Notes: generated from the letters alone by a model not told the origin. Counted from the stretch's first letter, positions 1 through 12,084 are shown. The stretch is DNA of 64,000 nucleotides from Scatophagus argus (GCF_020382885.2 NC_058499.1:16725872-16789871); one strand, 5' to 3'. A program made the numbers and translations.

Positions 1-949
1 TTTACAACATGTGATGGTGATTGCTAGGAACTGTTACTTTTAGTCCACATCTTACTTTAACAGTTCAGACTAGATGGGTCGTGTATGATAATGTTCAGAG
101 TTTTAAACATTTCAAGCAGAATTTTGTGAGAGGCTTCAGGTGTGAACCTCAAGATGTTTGAAAAGGAGTGAAATGTTTTGTCCTTATCTCCTTTCCAGGG
201 AAATTTTTATTTTCTGGCCTAATTGATTTTGTACAGTTTAAGTGACTTTTTTTCACTCATAAAACGGCATAAAAAATATGATCAGTCTAGTTGCTGTGTG
301 AATGGTAGAGGTCAAGTTGTTTTTATTGGTTATCTTTTCATTTTTGTAGCTGGAGGAAGGGTATCAACTGTGAATGTGTTTGAGTCTTTCGATATCGTTT
401 GAAAGAAGCCTCGTGTTTATAATTTACTCTGTTGAAATAATGCAATTGATCCTTGGTCCCACTTTTGGCTGTGTTGTTCCTAACTTTCATTTTTCACCCA
501 TTTCACTAAAACTTTTTAATGGGAAAAGAGTGTGGCGTTTGTAACATGTAATGGCAGTTCTGATAATGTGCTTGTCCTGTCCCTGTTGATCTTTAAACAG
601 TACATCTGTAATAAAAAAAATAATGATAATTATAATACCATAGAATTCCACAAATCTGTGTATTCAAATTCCCATTGCATTAAAATGTCAGCGTCATGTC
701 GCCGCAGGGATACTCCAGCCAGCAAACCACAAATATACATTTCAGCAAACCTGGCGTGCATGACAAAGACTGTACAGACCATTGGGAGAGTTGCACAAGG
801 ATTCAGTGGGCTCGAGGGCTTGTTTCTCCCTTGCAAACTGTGGAAGGAACTGTGTGGAAATGTCAACTGTTTAGCTATTTAAGATGTATTTACTCTTTGA
901 AAATGTGGCAAATGTATTGCAGGAGATGAATAAAGATGTCAGTATGAAA
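1..949 (+). other. Probable 3' UTR / 3' end of an upstream plus-strand gene
   Basis: No convincing coding exon is visible. The AATAAA at 929-934 is followed about 20 bases later by a GT-rich stretch (tgtgtgtttggtgtctc from about 951), the usual arrangement of a vertebrate poly(A) site on the plus strand. If human gene order is kept, the neighbour beyond UEVLD is SPTY2D1, so this could be the tail of spty2d1. That name is inference from gene order only; nothing in the bases identifies the gene. ORFs of 60-116 codons here have no recognisable protein features. Confidence 0.35.
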
Positions 950-1972
950 CTGTGTGTTTGGTGTCTCAGTCACCTAACTTTAACATGTTCCTCTCAGATT
1001 GGAGATTTGCTGCCACCTACAGGATGCTTTGTGTCCCGCGTTTGACTGTTGTACAACTGATAAGTGATAGAAGAGAATCACTACATTGCGCAGAAAGTAA
1101 AGTGTCGGTGTGGGTGTGTTGGTCACTTCCAGTAACTGCAAAGGAAGAAGGAAGTATGCGACAGTTGCCGTGTAGTGACGTGAAGTGAAATCGGCTCAAT
1201 GGGGTGTGACATAAAAATATTACTAACTTTTTTACATTTTCTCAAATAAAGAATATGAATAAATGTTAAATCCAATGTCAAACCTGTTGGACCCAGTATG
1301 AGCTAATTGCAAAGATTTTAGTAAACACCCAATCTAGTTAACCATCCAACTTTTATAGTTAATTGTATTAAAAATATAAATTGAAACAGAGTACTTTAAA
1401 GGTCTTATCACTTTTTCTGCTGGTATGGATGTCATTTATGTTAATTATGCAAAGTAGGCCATGTGGTACCACTGGAGTAAATGCTTTTACATTAGTTACA
1501 GGTCAATTTAGTAATCAATATTGATAGGAAATTTACAAATATGACTAAATGCTGAATAAATCTTTTTAAAAAACAGTGAGAAAAGCAAGACATACAAAAA
1601 TGGAGTTGCAGAGGGCAAAGTCAACATCAGTTGATCCCAGTCCAAGAGATTGGAAAGTTTCATTGTCATAAATTGTGGCTCCTCTACCAATCATGAATTA
1701 CCAATATCAATAAAACTAACACAGATATGTTGGTTTATTGGGTCACCATGACAGTCCTGCCTTGTTTGTTCAAGCCATGTAGCCTAGTTGCTGCATTTAA
1801 GGCAGATGATTTGCATAATTGTGAGGCTGTCCTGTTACTGGCTTTCAAGGGTCATAAAAGACAGGAGGTTATCCATAAACCTGGACAGACAGAAAGTCGA
1901 TCATTGCCGAGTGCTGGTGAGTGGAGAGGTTCGTAGAAGAAGTGATATTTTTCTTCTGGATAAACTGTGATC
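950..1972. other. Intergenic spacer and 5' flank of the UEV gene
   Basis: AT-rich DNA without a recognisable exon. Further AATAAA strings near 1244-1262 could be alternative poly(A) signals for the upstream transcript. No TATA box or CpG-rich promoter stands out before the ATG at 1973, so the transcription start of the UEV gene is not placed. Confidence 0.4.
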
Positions 1973-3292
1973 ATGTCATACTGTGGTGACAGCATTAAGA
2001 AACTGCTCCCTAAGGTAAGAACAATCATTTGAAAGAATTCATTCTCTCTAAATCACACACAAACAATGAATTGCGTGCACAGTTTGCTTCTAGTGTTTGT
2101 TTTTTATCCTTTTGTTTTGAAGACATATCTCCGCAAAAATGTGGCCCATGACATAAGTGTTGCACTAACTCACTTCAAAAACCTTGCGCCCATGATGGAT
2201 AAATATGGTAAGAAGGGAAATAATCATGGTCATCAGTGGGAAGACACCCCTGGTCATTCTCACCGACAGCTTTTTTTTCTACAGTTTACAATGATGGAAC
2301 TGCAAAGGACCTGATGAGTCTAACTGGAACCATTCCTGTCATGTATAGAGGTAACAATGACATTGCATTTTATGCTCTGCGTAGCTGTGAAACAGAAAAA
2401 TCCTGTCTGGAAGCTGGCTTTTGCTTGCATTCGTATGAGGTCAAATCTAAAATAAGAAAGCTAAAGTTCATAATCTCTCACAGCATGCAAACCAAAAAAC
2501 ACATTTTACCCATGTTTTTATACAAGACAAGACCTACAACATCCCGCTGTGCCTGTGGATTGAGGAAAGCTACCCCCAGACCCCTCCTATCTGCTATGTC
2601 AGACCGACCAGTGAGATGATGATCCTCAGAGGGAAGTTTGTGTCCAGCAATGGTGAAGTGGTGCTTCCTTACATGGAGGAGTGGAAGAGTGTGAGAATTT
2701 AAACCTTATATTGTCTTCTTTTAAAGGACTGAATGTCAGAAGAGACAGACAATTGCCTCATCAGGATTAAAGGCTGATGATAATGCTGTGTTACCATCAG
2801 AGTGACCTTTCCTTTCTCCTGTCAGGGGGAATGTAACCTAGTGAGCCTACTGCAGGTGATGATTACCGTGTTTGAGGACTTTCCTCCTGTATGTATGAAG
2901 TCTCACCCAGAGCCCGAGCAAACCTCCTGTAAGTAACACTCAAACTGGCAGAAAGCAAGCCTCCATGTAGTTTCAAAACTCCAACAACATCTATGCCCTA
3001 GATACAAGCTGGTGTTGATAAGACAAATCAAAGATTCATATCTGAGGCCACACCTGACTGAGTACAATTCTAGGTTCATTCCTCATAAATCTTGCTTTTC
3101 CTTGTCAAAATGTTTATGAGTTTGTTGTGACTGATAAGCACCCTTGTTAAATGAAAAACATGTCCTTTTTTAGGTTGGCTGCAGTTCCACAGACAATCAG
3201 AGGTGCTTTCAAACACAGATGGAAGTTTGTATATGTGTTTGGACAGAGAAGATGGCCAACCTTTCCAGCAAGAAAATGAAACCAACTGTTAG
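1973..3292 (+). CDS. uevld: UEV-domain-only protein, positional counterpart of UEVLD (no LDH domain)
   Basis: Six coding exons read by homology and GT/AG sites: 1973-2014, 2123-2207, 2285-2350, 2527-2690, 2826-2928, 3174-3292, giving 192 aa. Residues 1-143 form a ubiquitin E2 variant domain like that of TSG101 and UEVLD. Seen: TGTIPVMYR at 56-64, YNIPLCLW at 68-75, PPIC at 84-87, LPYMEEW at 111-117. The E2 catalytic cysteine is absent (Val110), so no ubiquitin transfer is expected. Counterparts of the human TSG101 ubiquitin contacts (Asn45, Trp75, Tyr for Phe88) and PTAP-pocket residues (Thr58, Tyr63, Tyr68, Met95, Val141) are kept; Phe142 and Ser143 are Cys and Met. Exons 1, 3 and 4 have the same lengths as in tsg101 (42, 66, 164), which marks common descent. 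The 39-residue last exon resembles neither the TSG101 stalk nor an LDH domain. The symbol rests on order and orientation next to tsg101 and ldha; a diverged tsg101 tandem copy is the alternative. Confidence 0.85.
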
Positions 3293-5560
3293 TCTTTTTG
3301 TGGAATTTGTCAATCATTTTATTTGCGTGAAGCCTGTTTATGCACAGTGTCAGATGGTATCCATTGATTGTTTTATGTTTCACTGATTAATAATGTCAGT
3401 CGTAAAAACAACACTCTGTATGTCTATTGTTTAGTTATTTAGATTGTAAATGTCAAGCAGTGCTGATGAAAATACATCAGTTGTGTTTGCCGTGAATGTA
3501 CTGCATTAATTTTTTTAATGATTTTGTTTCAGGTTAAACAACCAACAGTCAAATTGCTTTACAAGTGACCCATAAAATTGTACCTGTGCTGCCGCTCGGT
3601 GAAAAGGCATTTGTGGGGTTGTTATCTACAAATGTTTTGGACCTTTGGCCAGTAAAGAGAAAGTTAGTCATTTGCAGACCACAAACAGAGCCTGGTGCAG
3701 TCCAACAAAACATAGTTTAATATACATAGAGGTGTGTACCTGATTCTGACCAGTGTTCAGTTAAAAACTGCTAAGTTGTTCACAAAGTTGTTCACGAGCC
3801 AAATTGTTTTTCTTGCTTATGCAATTAACAACACAATCACTTATTGTGTTTAAAATTATTGTGACATATTTGGTGAAAAACAAACACACAAGCTAAATTC
3901 TAGGTTAAACACAACTTTTCACATACAGTCAAAAGTCCAAGCTATCTTCCGAAACAGGACTGTTTATTTGCATCGTGATATAATCTCTTGTGCAAAGTGA
4001 CTGATTCAATCTGGTGAAATAAATTAAGTGGCTTAAGTTTGTATTTATTAATGTTTGCCAATCAAATCTTTTTTTTTTTATAATAATTACTAAGTAAACT
4101 TGATTTTTTTCCCCCTAATATGTGATGTGTAAAGAAAACTCATCTAAAAGGGTTTAGACATTGACTACAAATGGTTTCATAGTGTATCTGTCTTCCTGAA
4201 TTCTGAGATATGTGATTGGGGAGAGTTTTTTTAGTGTTCCATAAATTGTTTTTTTGTCTATTCATCACAATTTTAGAAGGTCTTTACTTTTTTCTTATGT
4301 TTTCTGCCTTCATGCAAGTTCAGACCAAAGGGTGAACTTGGGTAATCTTTGATATTTTTTGCAATTTTGGATATCTATGTAACACACAGGACCAACACAA
4401 TAGACTGAAATTCAGAAAGGCCACATTGATTAGTGCTCTTTGCTCCAAAAGACATGTTCTGCCTGATTTTGATCTGAGACAGACTTTGAAATCTGGGACA
4501 CTTGTATTAAAGTTTAAAAAAAAAAAAAAAAGCCTTAATCACCTGACTTTGTGGATGCCAAACTTAATATCACCAATTTTTAGAAATCAGTATGGGAAAA
4601 AAAGACAGGACAAAGAACTCAAGAACATGTTATTCATAGAAATTTCATGAATTCATATCCACATATAAAGAGTCATATTTATTTATAAGAAAATAGGAAA
4701 AGTACTATCTATAGAAAAAATGGTGGTGTTATGGTGTTAATTCATTTAAACTCATTTAAAGATTTTCTCTCTCCCTTTCTGTTGCCCTCTCTTCCTGATG
4801 CTGTGGTGTCACTGTATTCTGTTCAATCTTCAGTGAGATAATCACAGGTGATGAATATTTTCATACTTAAGTAGAAGAATGACACACATTTGTACATGTT
4901 GTGTGTGTGTTTATGTACAGAATATTCTCATGCATTAGACGGAACCTTGAATAAAGAATGCAAGTTAAGGAAGTCCCTAAATGTGTACTTCCCTAATTCA
5001 AAGAATTTAGACCGCTGTCCCAGATTACCTAAAGCGATGTGTCCCACACCCTTAACCATTTTTGATGGGACAACTTAAAACTGATTTTCAACACTTTAGT
5101 TCCTACTTTGTCACTTAAAATCACACAAAAATGTGATCACTTTTGGAAACATTATCTTATTTATGACGGATTCAAATCTTTAACATGATTTTTTTTCCAA
5201 ATCCTATATCACTGACCTTGTCATGCACCCACTGGATCTTAGATGTCCTACATTACCCAATGTCAGATTACTCAAACTCACTCCAGTGTTAAAATCGCCA
5301 CCTTTGACACATTATTTCATTTATTAAAGAATAACAAATTATATTAAGAATATAGTTTCTCTGAAGAATCAATAAAAAGCAGTAAGAGATCTTGATAATA
5401 ATAGTGCTTATCAAAATAAATTAGCTTCAAAAACTCCACTGTAGGTGAAGTGGGAAGCCACATCTACTGTATAAGTGCGTTATCCTCAGACATACAACCT
5501 TTGTGTGCAAGGAAATGAAAAAAATAAAATTAAATTATTACTTTTTACTTTTTGAAGCCC
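3293..5560. other. 3' flank of the UEV gene and spacer to tsg101
   Basis: AT-rich, no exon recognised. AATAAA at 4018-4023 is a plausible poly(A) signal for the UEV gene. I looked here for the LDH half expected of a full UEVLD (Rossmann glycine motif, active-site GEHGDS motif) and saw neither on the plus strand. Confidence 0.5.
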
Positions 5561-6007
5561 AGGTGGGTACACCGTAGACCCCGAAAGGGCCCCGGACCAC
5601 GCCTTGGGAAGCATACGGTCAGTGCCTACGTCACTTACGTACCGGAAGCAGTCAGGTGGGATGCCGGAAATTCCTTTTGTTGAGTGTCGGATATTTATGT
5701 TTCGGCCTGTTTTTAGAACACTCGAGTAATTGTTTTGTCTGTTCTCTAGTCTTGCATAATTTGCTGGCGTTTGGCGTTTTAGGAGCAGAGATATTATTTG
5801 TGCTGGGCCTGAAGGGTTCATATAGATACCGAAGTAGTGACTTAATTAAAGTCGGGCCCTAAGCTGGGCTAACTTTAGCCTAGCATTTACCGAAGAGCTG
5901 CTAGCTAGTCTTAGCTTGTGTTAGCTGTCACTCCGGCTTCCTTTAAAGTCAGCTGTTTTCTCATTTGAGTCATTAATAAGAACGGCTAAGAGAAACCCTC
6001 AAAAACC
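5560..6007 (+). promoter_or_regulatory. tsg101: tsg101 promoter and 5' UTR
   Basis: This stretch is richer in GC and CpG than its surroundings. It carries a CRE-like TACGTCA at 5627-5633 and ETS-type CCGGAAG at 5642-5648, with another CCGGAA about 20 bases on. These are typical of TATA-less housekeeping promoters, which fits tsg101. The 5' UTR then runs to the ATG at 6008, which sits in a strong Kozak context (aaaccATGG). The transcription start is not fixed; somewhere near 5660-5800 is likely. Confidence 0.55.
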
Positions 6008-9000
6008 ATGGCCGTTGTCAACGAAGGTGCCCTGAAGAAAATGCTGAAGGTGAGCCTGCTGCTCAGTTGTTGCGGCACTTGTTGGACAACTGTACCAAGT
6101 TAGCTAATATTGGCGATACCAAGATGATGATACAACCATATCATTAGCCAGTTAGCAGATCAACATTTCCTGCTAGTAAACAGCCCTTTCCCACTTCAAG
6201 TTTAGTACATTGAACACTTTGTTTTCTTATAAAGGATCACTAATGTGAAACATTTGGCTAAGGTCGTTCGTATTTATTTTCGAGTTGCGTTCTGCAGTCT
6301 AGCATAGCCATGTTGTTGACATAACTATAAACATGTTTTAAACCACCATTCCTGGTATTGAATATGGTTTTTCAAATCTCATTTTTACAGCAATGATCCC
6401 ACATGTTATTGAAAATGTAAATATGAAAAATGTCGACACTTGTTGACAGTTGTGTTTGACCGCGGTTTTCATGAATTTTTTTCTTACTGTTTGTATTAAG
6501 AATAAGTTGAACTGTTTCAGATTAAGTTGCAAGTCTATGTCTGATGTCTGTGAAACAAACTGGGTGGATATTGGGACTTCCAGCCCTTGCAGGAAGCGAG
6601 TAAACAGCTATAAGCTATGGGCTGAATTATATGTACCAGAATTACTACTTAATTAAATCACTGAGCTTTCTGTCAGTTTATTCTAAATGCCTTACCTCAG
6701 TGTCAGCAGTTGTGTCAGAACTGTCAGTATACTTAGGTACATTACCTTTTCTCCCCTCTGCTCTTGTTGTCATTGTCCAGCAATACAAGTACAGAGATCT
6801 GACTGTTCGTGAGATAACCAACGTCATCTCCCAGTACAAGGACTTGAAACCTGTTATGGACGCCTATGGTAAGTTGAATGATACTGATGTCCAGTCTTTG
6901 ACCGTGCTCTCAGTTATATATTGCATGCTATATGATGATGATGATGATAATTATATACATCCAACTTGGCACTGGAATGTCTTGTATTTCAGTGTTTAAT
7001 GATGGCTCAACAAGAGACCTGATGAGCTTGACAGGAACTGTCCCAGTGAGCTACAGAGGTAAAGAATATTTCCCTAGCTTTATAAGTTTATAAGTTTTTC
7101 AATAAAAAGATATTTTATTATGTTTTCTGCTGTGAAATGTGAAAGGCAGGGGCATGAGAAGTTAATCGTCAATTCCTTTTTAGTTTCAAAACACACTCAA
7201 CCAAAACGCATCCAATTTCAGTATAAGCATGTGTACCTGAAATAAACTGCATCTTGTATTGCTTTACTCCATATCCTCTAACAGAGCATCTTATATTTTA
7301 CTAAAGTCATAGTGTCTCTATTTAGGTTTTGGGATATCAAACATACAGTTAGATTCTTGAAAGCATAATACAAAAGCGTGACTCAGAATAACCAAGTTTG
7401 TGTGTAAAGGGTGGAGTGATGAGAATATGTTGAGACTTAAATGCAGTCATAATGTGTGTTTGTGTGTTTCCTTCAGGCAATGTCTACAACATCCCAGTGT
7501 GTCTGTGGTTGCTGGACACATATCCCTACAACCCTCCCATATGTTTTGTCAAACCTACCAGTGCCATGATGATCAAAACTGGCAAGCACATCGATGCCAA
7601 TGGAAAGATCTACCTGCCTTATCTACACGAGTGGAAGCATGTAAGTAGAGAAGACTTCAGGTGTGATTCCAGCCATGACATTTTTGAAATCTTTAGATGT
7701 TGACTCTATCATCTTCTATCAATACTATTTCCTGTATAACAGGAAATTCCACTGAATATTGGAATATTTCGAATACATCTGTGACTAATAGTTGCCAGTA
7801 TCTTGACAGTATTTGAACAGTGACTTGCCTGTTGATCACTTGAAATAGCATTCTGCTTTCAGTTACCTTTGTTAATAAAACTTGCCCCTCACTGTGTGTC
7901 TTACAGCCTCAGTCAGACCTGTATGGTCTGATTCAGGTGATGATTGTGGTGTTTGGAGAGGAGCCTCCTGTGTTTTCTCGTCCCACCACACAAGCCCCTT
8001 ACCAAGCCTTCCAAGCAGCTGGACCCCCTAATCGTGAGTGACATACATTTTCGTTATAAACAGGATAGTCTAAGTGTCCCTGGATTTTGCTGGAAGTTTC
8101 AGAAAAACACAACGATTCACAGATTTCAACCTGTCAGTCATCTATCTGATTTCAGTTAATATTCTGCAAATAGAAGTATTTACATGCAGAGCACCTCCCA
8201 GTACAGTAAGAGGCTACCCTGTTTGTATCAGTGATGGTGGTCTAGATATTAGAAATACCTCTCAATGTTAACAAAATACAGTTTCCAGTTTAATGTTGAA
8301 TAAACATATTTCTAAAATAGTTTAAAAGAAATATTACATTCTTGATGAAGGTGGGACTAAACTGCTTTAGCTAGGTGTACCCAGAGGCTGGAGAAGCGAC
8401 ATGTAACCGGAGGATCTCTGGTGCGGTTCCCCCTGACCGGCAGGAAAATGGTTGGGGTTGGGGGTTGGTGGAGTGAATAATCAACGTTCTCCCCCTCCAT
8501 TAGTAACAGCTGACATGCCCTTGAGCAAGGCACCTAACCCTCCAACTGCTCCCTGGGCACCTGACATGGTAGCCCACTGCTCCTGTGTGTTCACTGCATG
8601 TAATGTGCTGTGTTGCATGTACACGGGTTAAATGTAGAGAAACTTTTTAAATATACTGACAATAAAGTTTGACATTTAAGTTTTTTAAGTGTGAAACTGG
8701 TAATTTAGTGGTGTATATTCTTACAACTGATAGAATGAAAAGTTGTCTGATGTCAGGATTTTTTCTTCATAGTGTTATTTTCTGGTTTTGTTGCTATAAG
8801 TTGATTGTTGACCAGATTGTAAGTAGCTTTTTGTTTTGCCTATAGGTCACAAAATTACAGATTATGAGTGGGTCATTCTCAGCATTAGTGCTGATGTATA
8901 CTGGTACATTTACCTTATCATTGTATCTTGCTGTACGTGATGCATTTATTTCCTTAAGCACCAGATGGAGCTCAGCCACCACTACAGCACACCATGGAAA

Positions 9001-12000
9001 AATGAAAGTGGTTATGTCAGTGTGAGAAACCAAAGTGATAAAGAATATTAAGGCGTACAAGTGTATTTCCTCAGGTCTGATTCACTCTCTCTCTGTACCT
9101 CAGCTTCCTACATGCCTGGCATGCCTGCAGTTTCATCCTATGGTCCGAGTCCCAACCCAGGGTAAGATGTTTGTCAAGGAGATATCAGCCCTTTTCCAGC
9201 TCACACGTATACAAACTATTTCTCAACAAACCTGTCCTGGCAGGTTTATTTTTATGGTTACTTAAGCAGCATGAACACAGAAGCACATTTATTATTGAGA
9301 CACAGTACATCTGGTTCACTTACACTGATAAGTAAAAGTTAAAGATAAATGTTTGACATTTTTCATAATGGAAAATGTCATGCAGTAGGTCCTTATTGAT
9401 AATGTAACTATTTGCAGAGGCTATCCAGGATACCAGTACCAAGGAGGTAACTCTTACCCAGCCACTCCTGGACCTGCACACTACCCCACCCAGACTCCAG
9501 TTTCCACAGTGGGTATGTATTTCATTTAGAAGATGCATTTTAGGTGCTTCATTTTTATTTGTTATGTGTACCTTTGAATGTTTCAAATTCATACAGATTC
9601 AAAAAGTTGTTTACACACAGCACAAACGCAGCAAAAAATGTGTACTCAGAAATTGTTATTGTTTGTACTTGCACCATGCACATCTCCTGATGTCTTAATA
9701 TGAAAATACAGTAATTCAGTACGTAGCCAATGTGTCATCCACCCCTGAAAAAAGATATATTTCCACCTTTCCATGGTCTTTAGTTAACCCTGAATTATGA
9801 TGCGTGACCTTTTGACTCAAACTCTCTCACCCTCTGTGTGACTTGGGTGGTGCGCAGAGCCACCATTGAAAGGTCGTTAGTGTAACTTGAGTGGAGAGCA
9901 TTAAAGGCCAAAGGGTGGGATTGAATTGAAGGGAAAGGACCAGTCCCCCCTCCAGCCCTCACATCCTACACCTCAGGAGCACTCAGCACTATATTTAGGA
10001 TGGGAACAGTCCTCACAAAGGTAGAGCTATGATCTCCTATGACCCATCTGCCGTCCCAACATCAGATACCAAGAGGGAAGTGCTGGTCAAGGACCAGCGT
10101 ACAGGAGGAGCTTTAGCCGACTCCTATATTTAGCAAAAGAGAAGAGTAAAGTTTGCCTGTAGACTACTCAAATCTCAAGGCTGAATCAACTCTGACATTT
10201 GTAGTGCTGACTTCAGACTGTACAGGAGGTGGTCTTGACTCTCAAGATGTCCCTCAGTGCCTTTTCACTTACATAAAAGAATACAAATTATATCAACCTG
10301 AAGCATAAAATCATGCTGTGAGCTTCAAAAAAATACGTACGGTAAAAATGTAAGATACGTAAACCATTCAGTGTTGGACAAACCAATGAAACACCACCAG
10401 ACTTCAGCCTCATCGCTTACAAAGAAGTTTTTATTGCTCAAATATTCCATCAAACTGTATTATTACAATATACAGGAGTCCCCATTGTTCGAGAAACTGA
10501 ATGTAATATTGTGTAGTAATTCTGTTTTCACAGTTGTTTACTTTAGGGGACACTTTGAAGATGCCTGTTCAAACTTTAACACCAGTGGAAGATTTTTGAG
10601 ATCTACCACCACCATCAAAACATGAAATGAGTGAATATAATTTAATGGTCTCCTCTCTGGTAAAGTTCCGTTGAAGAAGTATTGAAGCGGCCAATGATGA
10701 CCACCTTAATTTGACAAATAATTCTGTAATCCTTTCCTAATCTGTACATATGCGTCTCTTCCGGCCTTGATGTTGTCTTTGGTGCTTCTTTGCTGTGGCT
10801 CTGGATGCCCGTGACAAGTTCGCAGATTTGTCTAGTTCAGTATTGCACAACACGTCATATATTCGGTGGCTCATCACAAGGTGTGGCATTGCATATGATA
10901 AGCATAACAATGCCACATTGAATAACTGATATCTTTGATAACGGTACTTCCTTTTTCCTGTTTGACAGACAGACAGCACTGCTATGATTCATGTATTTAT
11001 ATGGCAAGGACACATTAAAATAATCCAACACAGAGACCTTGTACTTCAGGATGAAATGTTGTTTAAAGTTTTTTTGCCAGCTGTTGTTTTCTTTCTGTTC
11101 CTTTTGTTCACTCTCTTAACCTCTTCCTCTTAAGGCCAGAGCAGAGATGGTACCATTGGTGAGGACACCATTCGCGCATCTCTGATTTCTGCTGTGAGTG
11201 ACAAGCTTCGCTGGAGGATGAAGGAGGAGATGGACAGAGCTCAGGCAGAGCTGGACGCCCTGAAGAGAACAGAAGAGGACCTGAAGAAAGGACATCAGAA
11301 ACTTGAGGAGATGGTCTCAAGACTGGATCAGGAAGTGGTGAGAGATCCTTGTCTTTCAGTGTTACATCTGTATTATCTTTCTGTCCTGTGCTCGTTTCTG
11401 CTCTGTCATATGTTATGCGTGTTATGCAGTTTTCCATAATTCCAAAATATGATGTGGTTATAATCATTATGTTTCCATTAGACTGAAGTTGACAGGAATA
11501 TTGAGCTACTGAAGAAAAAGGACGAGGAGCTGAGTGAAGCCTTGGAGAAGATGGAGAACCAGTCAGAGAACAATGACATTGATGACGTCATTGTGCCCAC
11601 AGCTCCACTCTACAAACAGATCCTGAACCTGTATGCTGAAGAAAACGCAATTGAGGACACTATCTTCTACCTTGGAGAGGCCCTGCGCAGGGGTGTCATA
11701 GATCTGGAGGTTTTTCTCAAGGTGACCACATTACCACAACTGCCTCTAACACAATGTCTGCACAGCCTGTATAGTGAGAGCAGCAGTTTCAGTCCTCTCT
11801 ACGTGTCTTTGTCTGTTTATGCTTTTTATGTGCTCATAAAGTGCATAAAAATTATTCTTCACATCAAAGTTTGGGTCGCTAGGCAGCCTGTGGAGATACT
11901 TGTTTAAGGCCTCCTGTGTAGATCTGCCATACACACTCACATTTGTGTCCGTTGTGGTTTTAAACGTATTGACTCCTGCTCTCTTTTGTTACAGCATGTA

Positions 12001-12084
12001 CGCCTTCTGTCCAGGAAGCAGTTCCAGCTTCGTGCCCTCATGCAGAAAGCCCGCAAGACTGCCGGTCTTAGTGACCTCTACTGA
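6008..12084 (+). CDS. tsg101: Tumor susceptibility gene 101 protein (ESCRT-I subunit)
   Basis: Ten coding exons: 6008-6049, 6781-6868, 6993-7058, 7477-7640, 7907-8033, 9104-9161, 9418-9512, 11135-11337, 11482-11721, 11995-12084. They sum to 390 aa, the length of human TSG101, with all phases consistent. Order of parts: UEV domain (about 1-146, no catalytic Cys, motifs YNIPVCLWLL and PPICFVKPTS); Pro/Gly/Tyr-rich linker (about 147-215); coiled coil (about 235-315); C-terminal steadiness box ending in GLSDLY. The internal PTAP motif lies at 320-323, the same place as in human. TSG101 binds ubiquitinated cargo and PTAP-bearing partners at endosomes and takes part in multivesicular body sorting and cytokinesis. 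No frameshift or missing core residue was seen. Teleosts may hold a second tsg101 copy, so the a/b suffix is left open. Confidence 0.98.
6050..6780 (+). other. tsg101: tsg101 intron 1
   Basis: A 731-base intron with GT donor and AG acceptor right after the first 14 codons. ORFs inside it have no recognisable homology. Nothing else of note was seen. Confidence 0.8.
7059..7476 (+). other. tsg101: tsg101 intron 3
   Basis: A 418-base AT-rich intron between the exon ending in SYRG and the exon opening with NVYNIP. No other feature was recognised. Confidence 0.8.
8034..9103 (+). other. tsg101: tsg101 intron 5 (holds a SINE)
   Basis: An intron of about 1.07 kb in the proline-rich linker region. 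Roughly 8362-8680 is a tRNA-derived SINE listed separately; the rest shows nothing recognisable. Confidence 0.75.
8362..8680 (+). mobile_element. tRNA-derived SINE, family A, copy 1 (diverged)
   Basis: Plus-oriented copy of the family best preserved at 25089-25440. It shows a tRNA-like head (cagaggctggagaagcg), a weakened B-box (ggtgcggttcccc), the shared core block (cttgagcaaggcacctaacc), a ctccctgggcacctga block and the tail tgacaataaagtttgac. Many substitutions relative to copy 3 suggest an old insertion. Confidence 0.75.
9513..11134 (+). other. tsg101: tsg101 intron 7 (largest, possible enhancer)
   Basis: A 1.62-kb intron between the linker and the coiled-coil exons. The part around 9830-10140 is more GC-rich than the rest and holds two MEF2 matches and an E-box, listed separately. 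No exon was found inside. Confidence 0.75.
9989..10133. promoter_or_regulatory. Candidate muscle enhancer: paired MEF2 sites with an E-box
   Basis: The 10-mer CTATATTTAG, an exact match to the MEF2 consensus, occurs at 9989-9998 and again at 10124-10133. Between them is an E-box CATCTG at 10045-10050. MEF2 plus myogenic bHLH sites is the classic muscle enhancer layout. The target could be the nearby muscle-type ldha, whose promoter is about 11 kb away, or tsg101. Function is inference from motifs only. Confidence 0.35.

Noticed and set aside
5486..5821. 111-codon minus-strand frame in the tsg101 promoter
   Set aside because: It overlaps the CpG-rich promoter and leader of tsg101 on the other strand, with no homology recognised.
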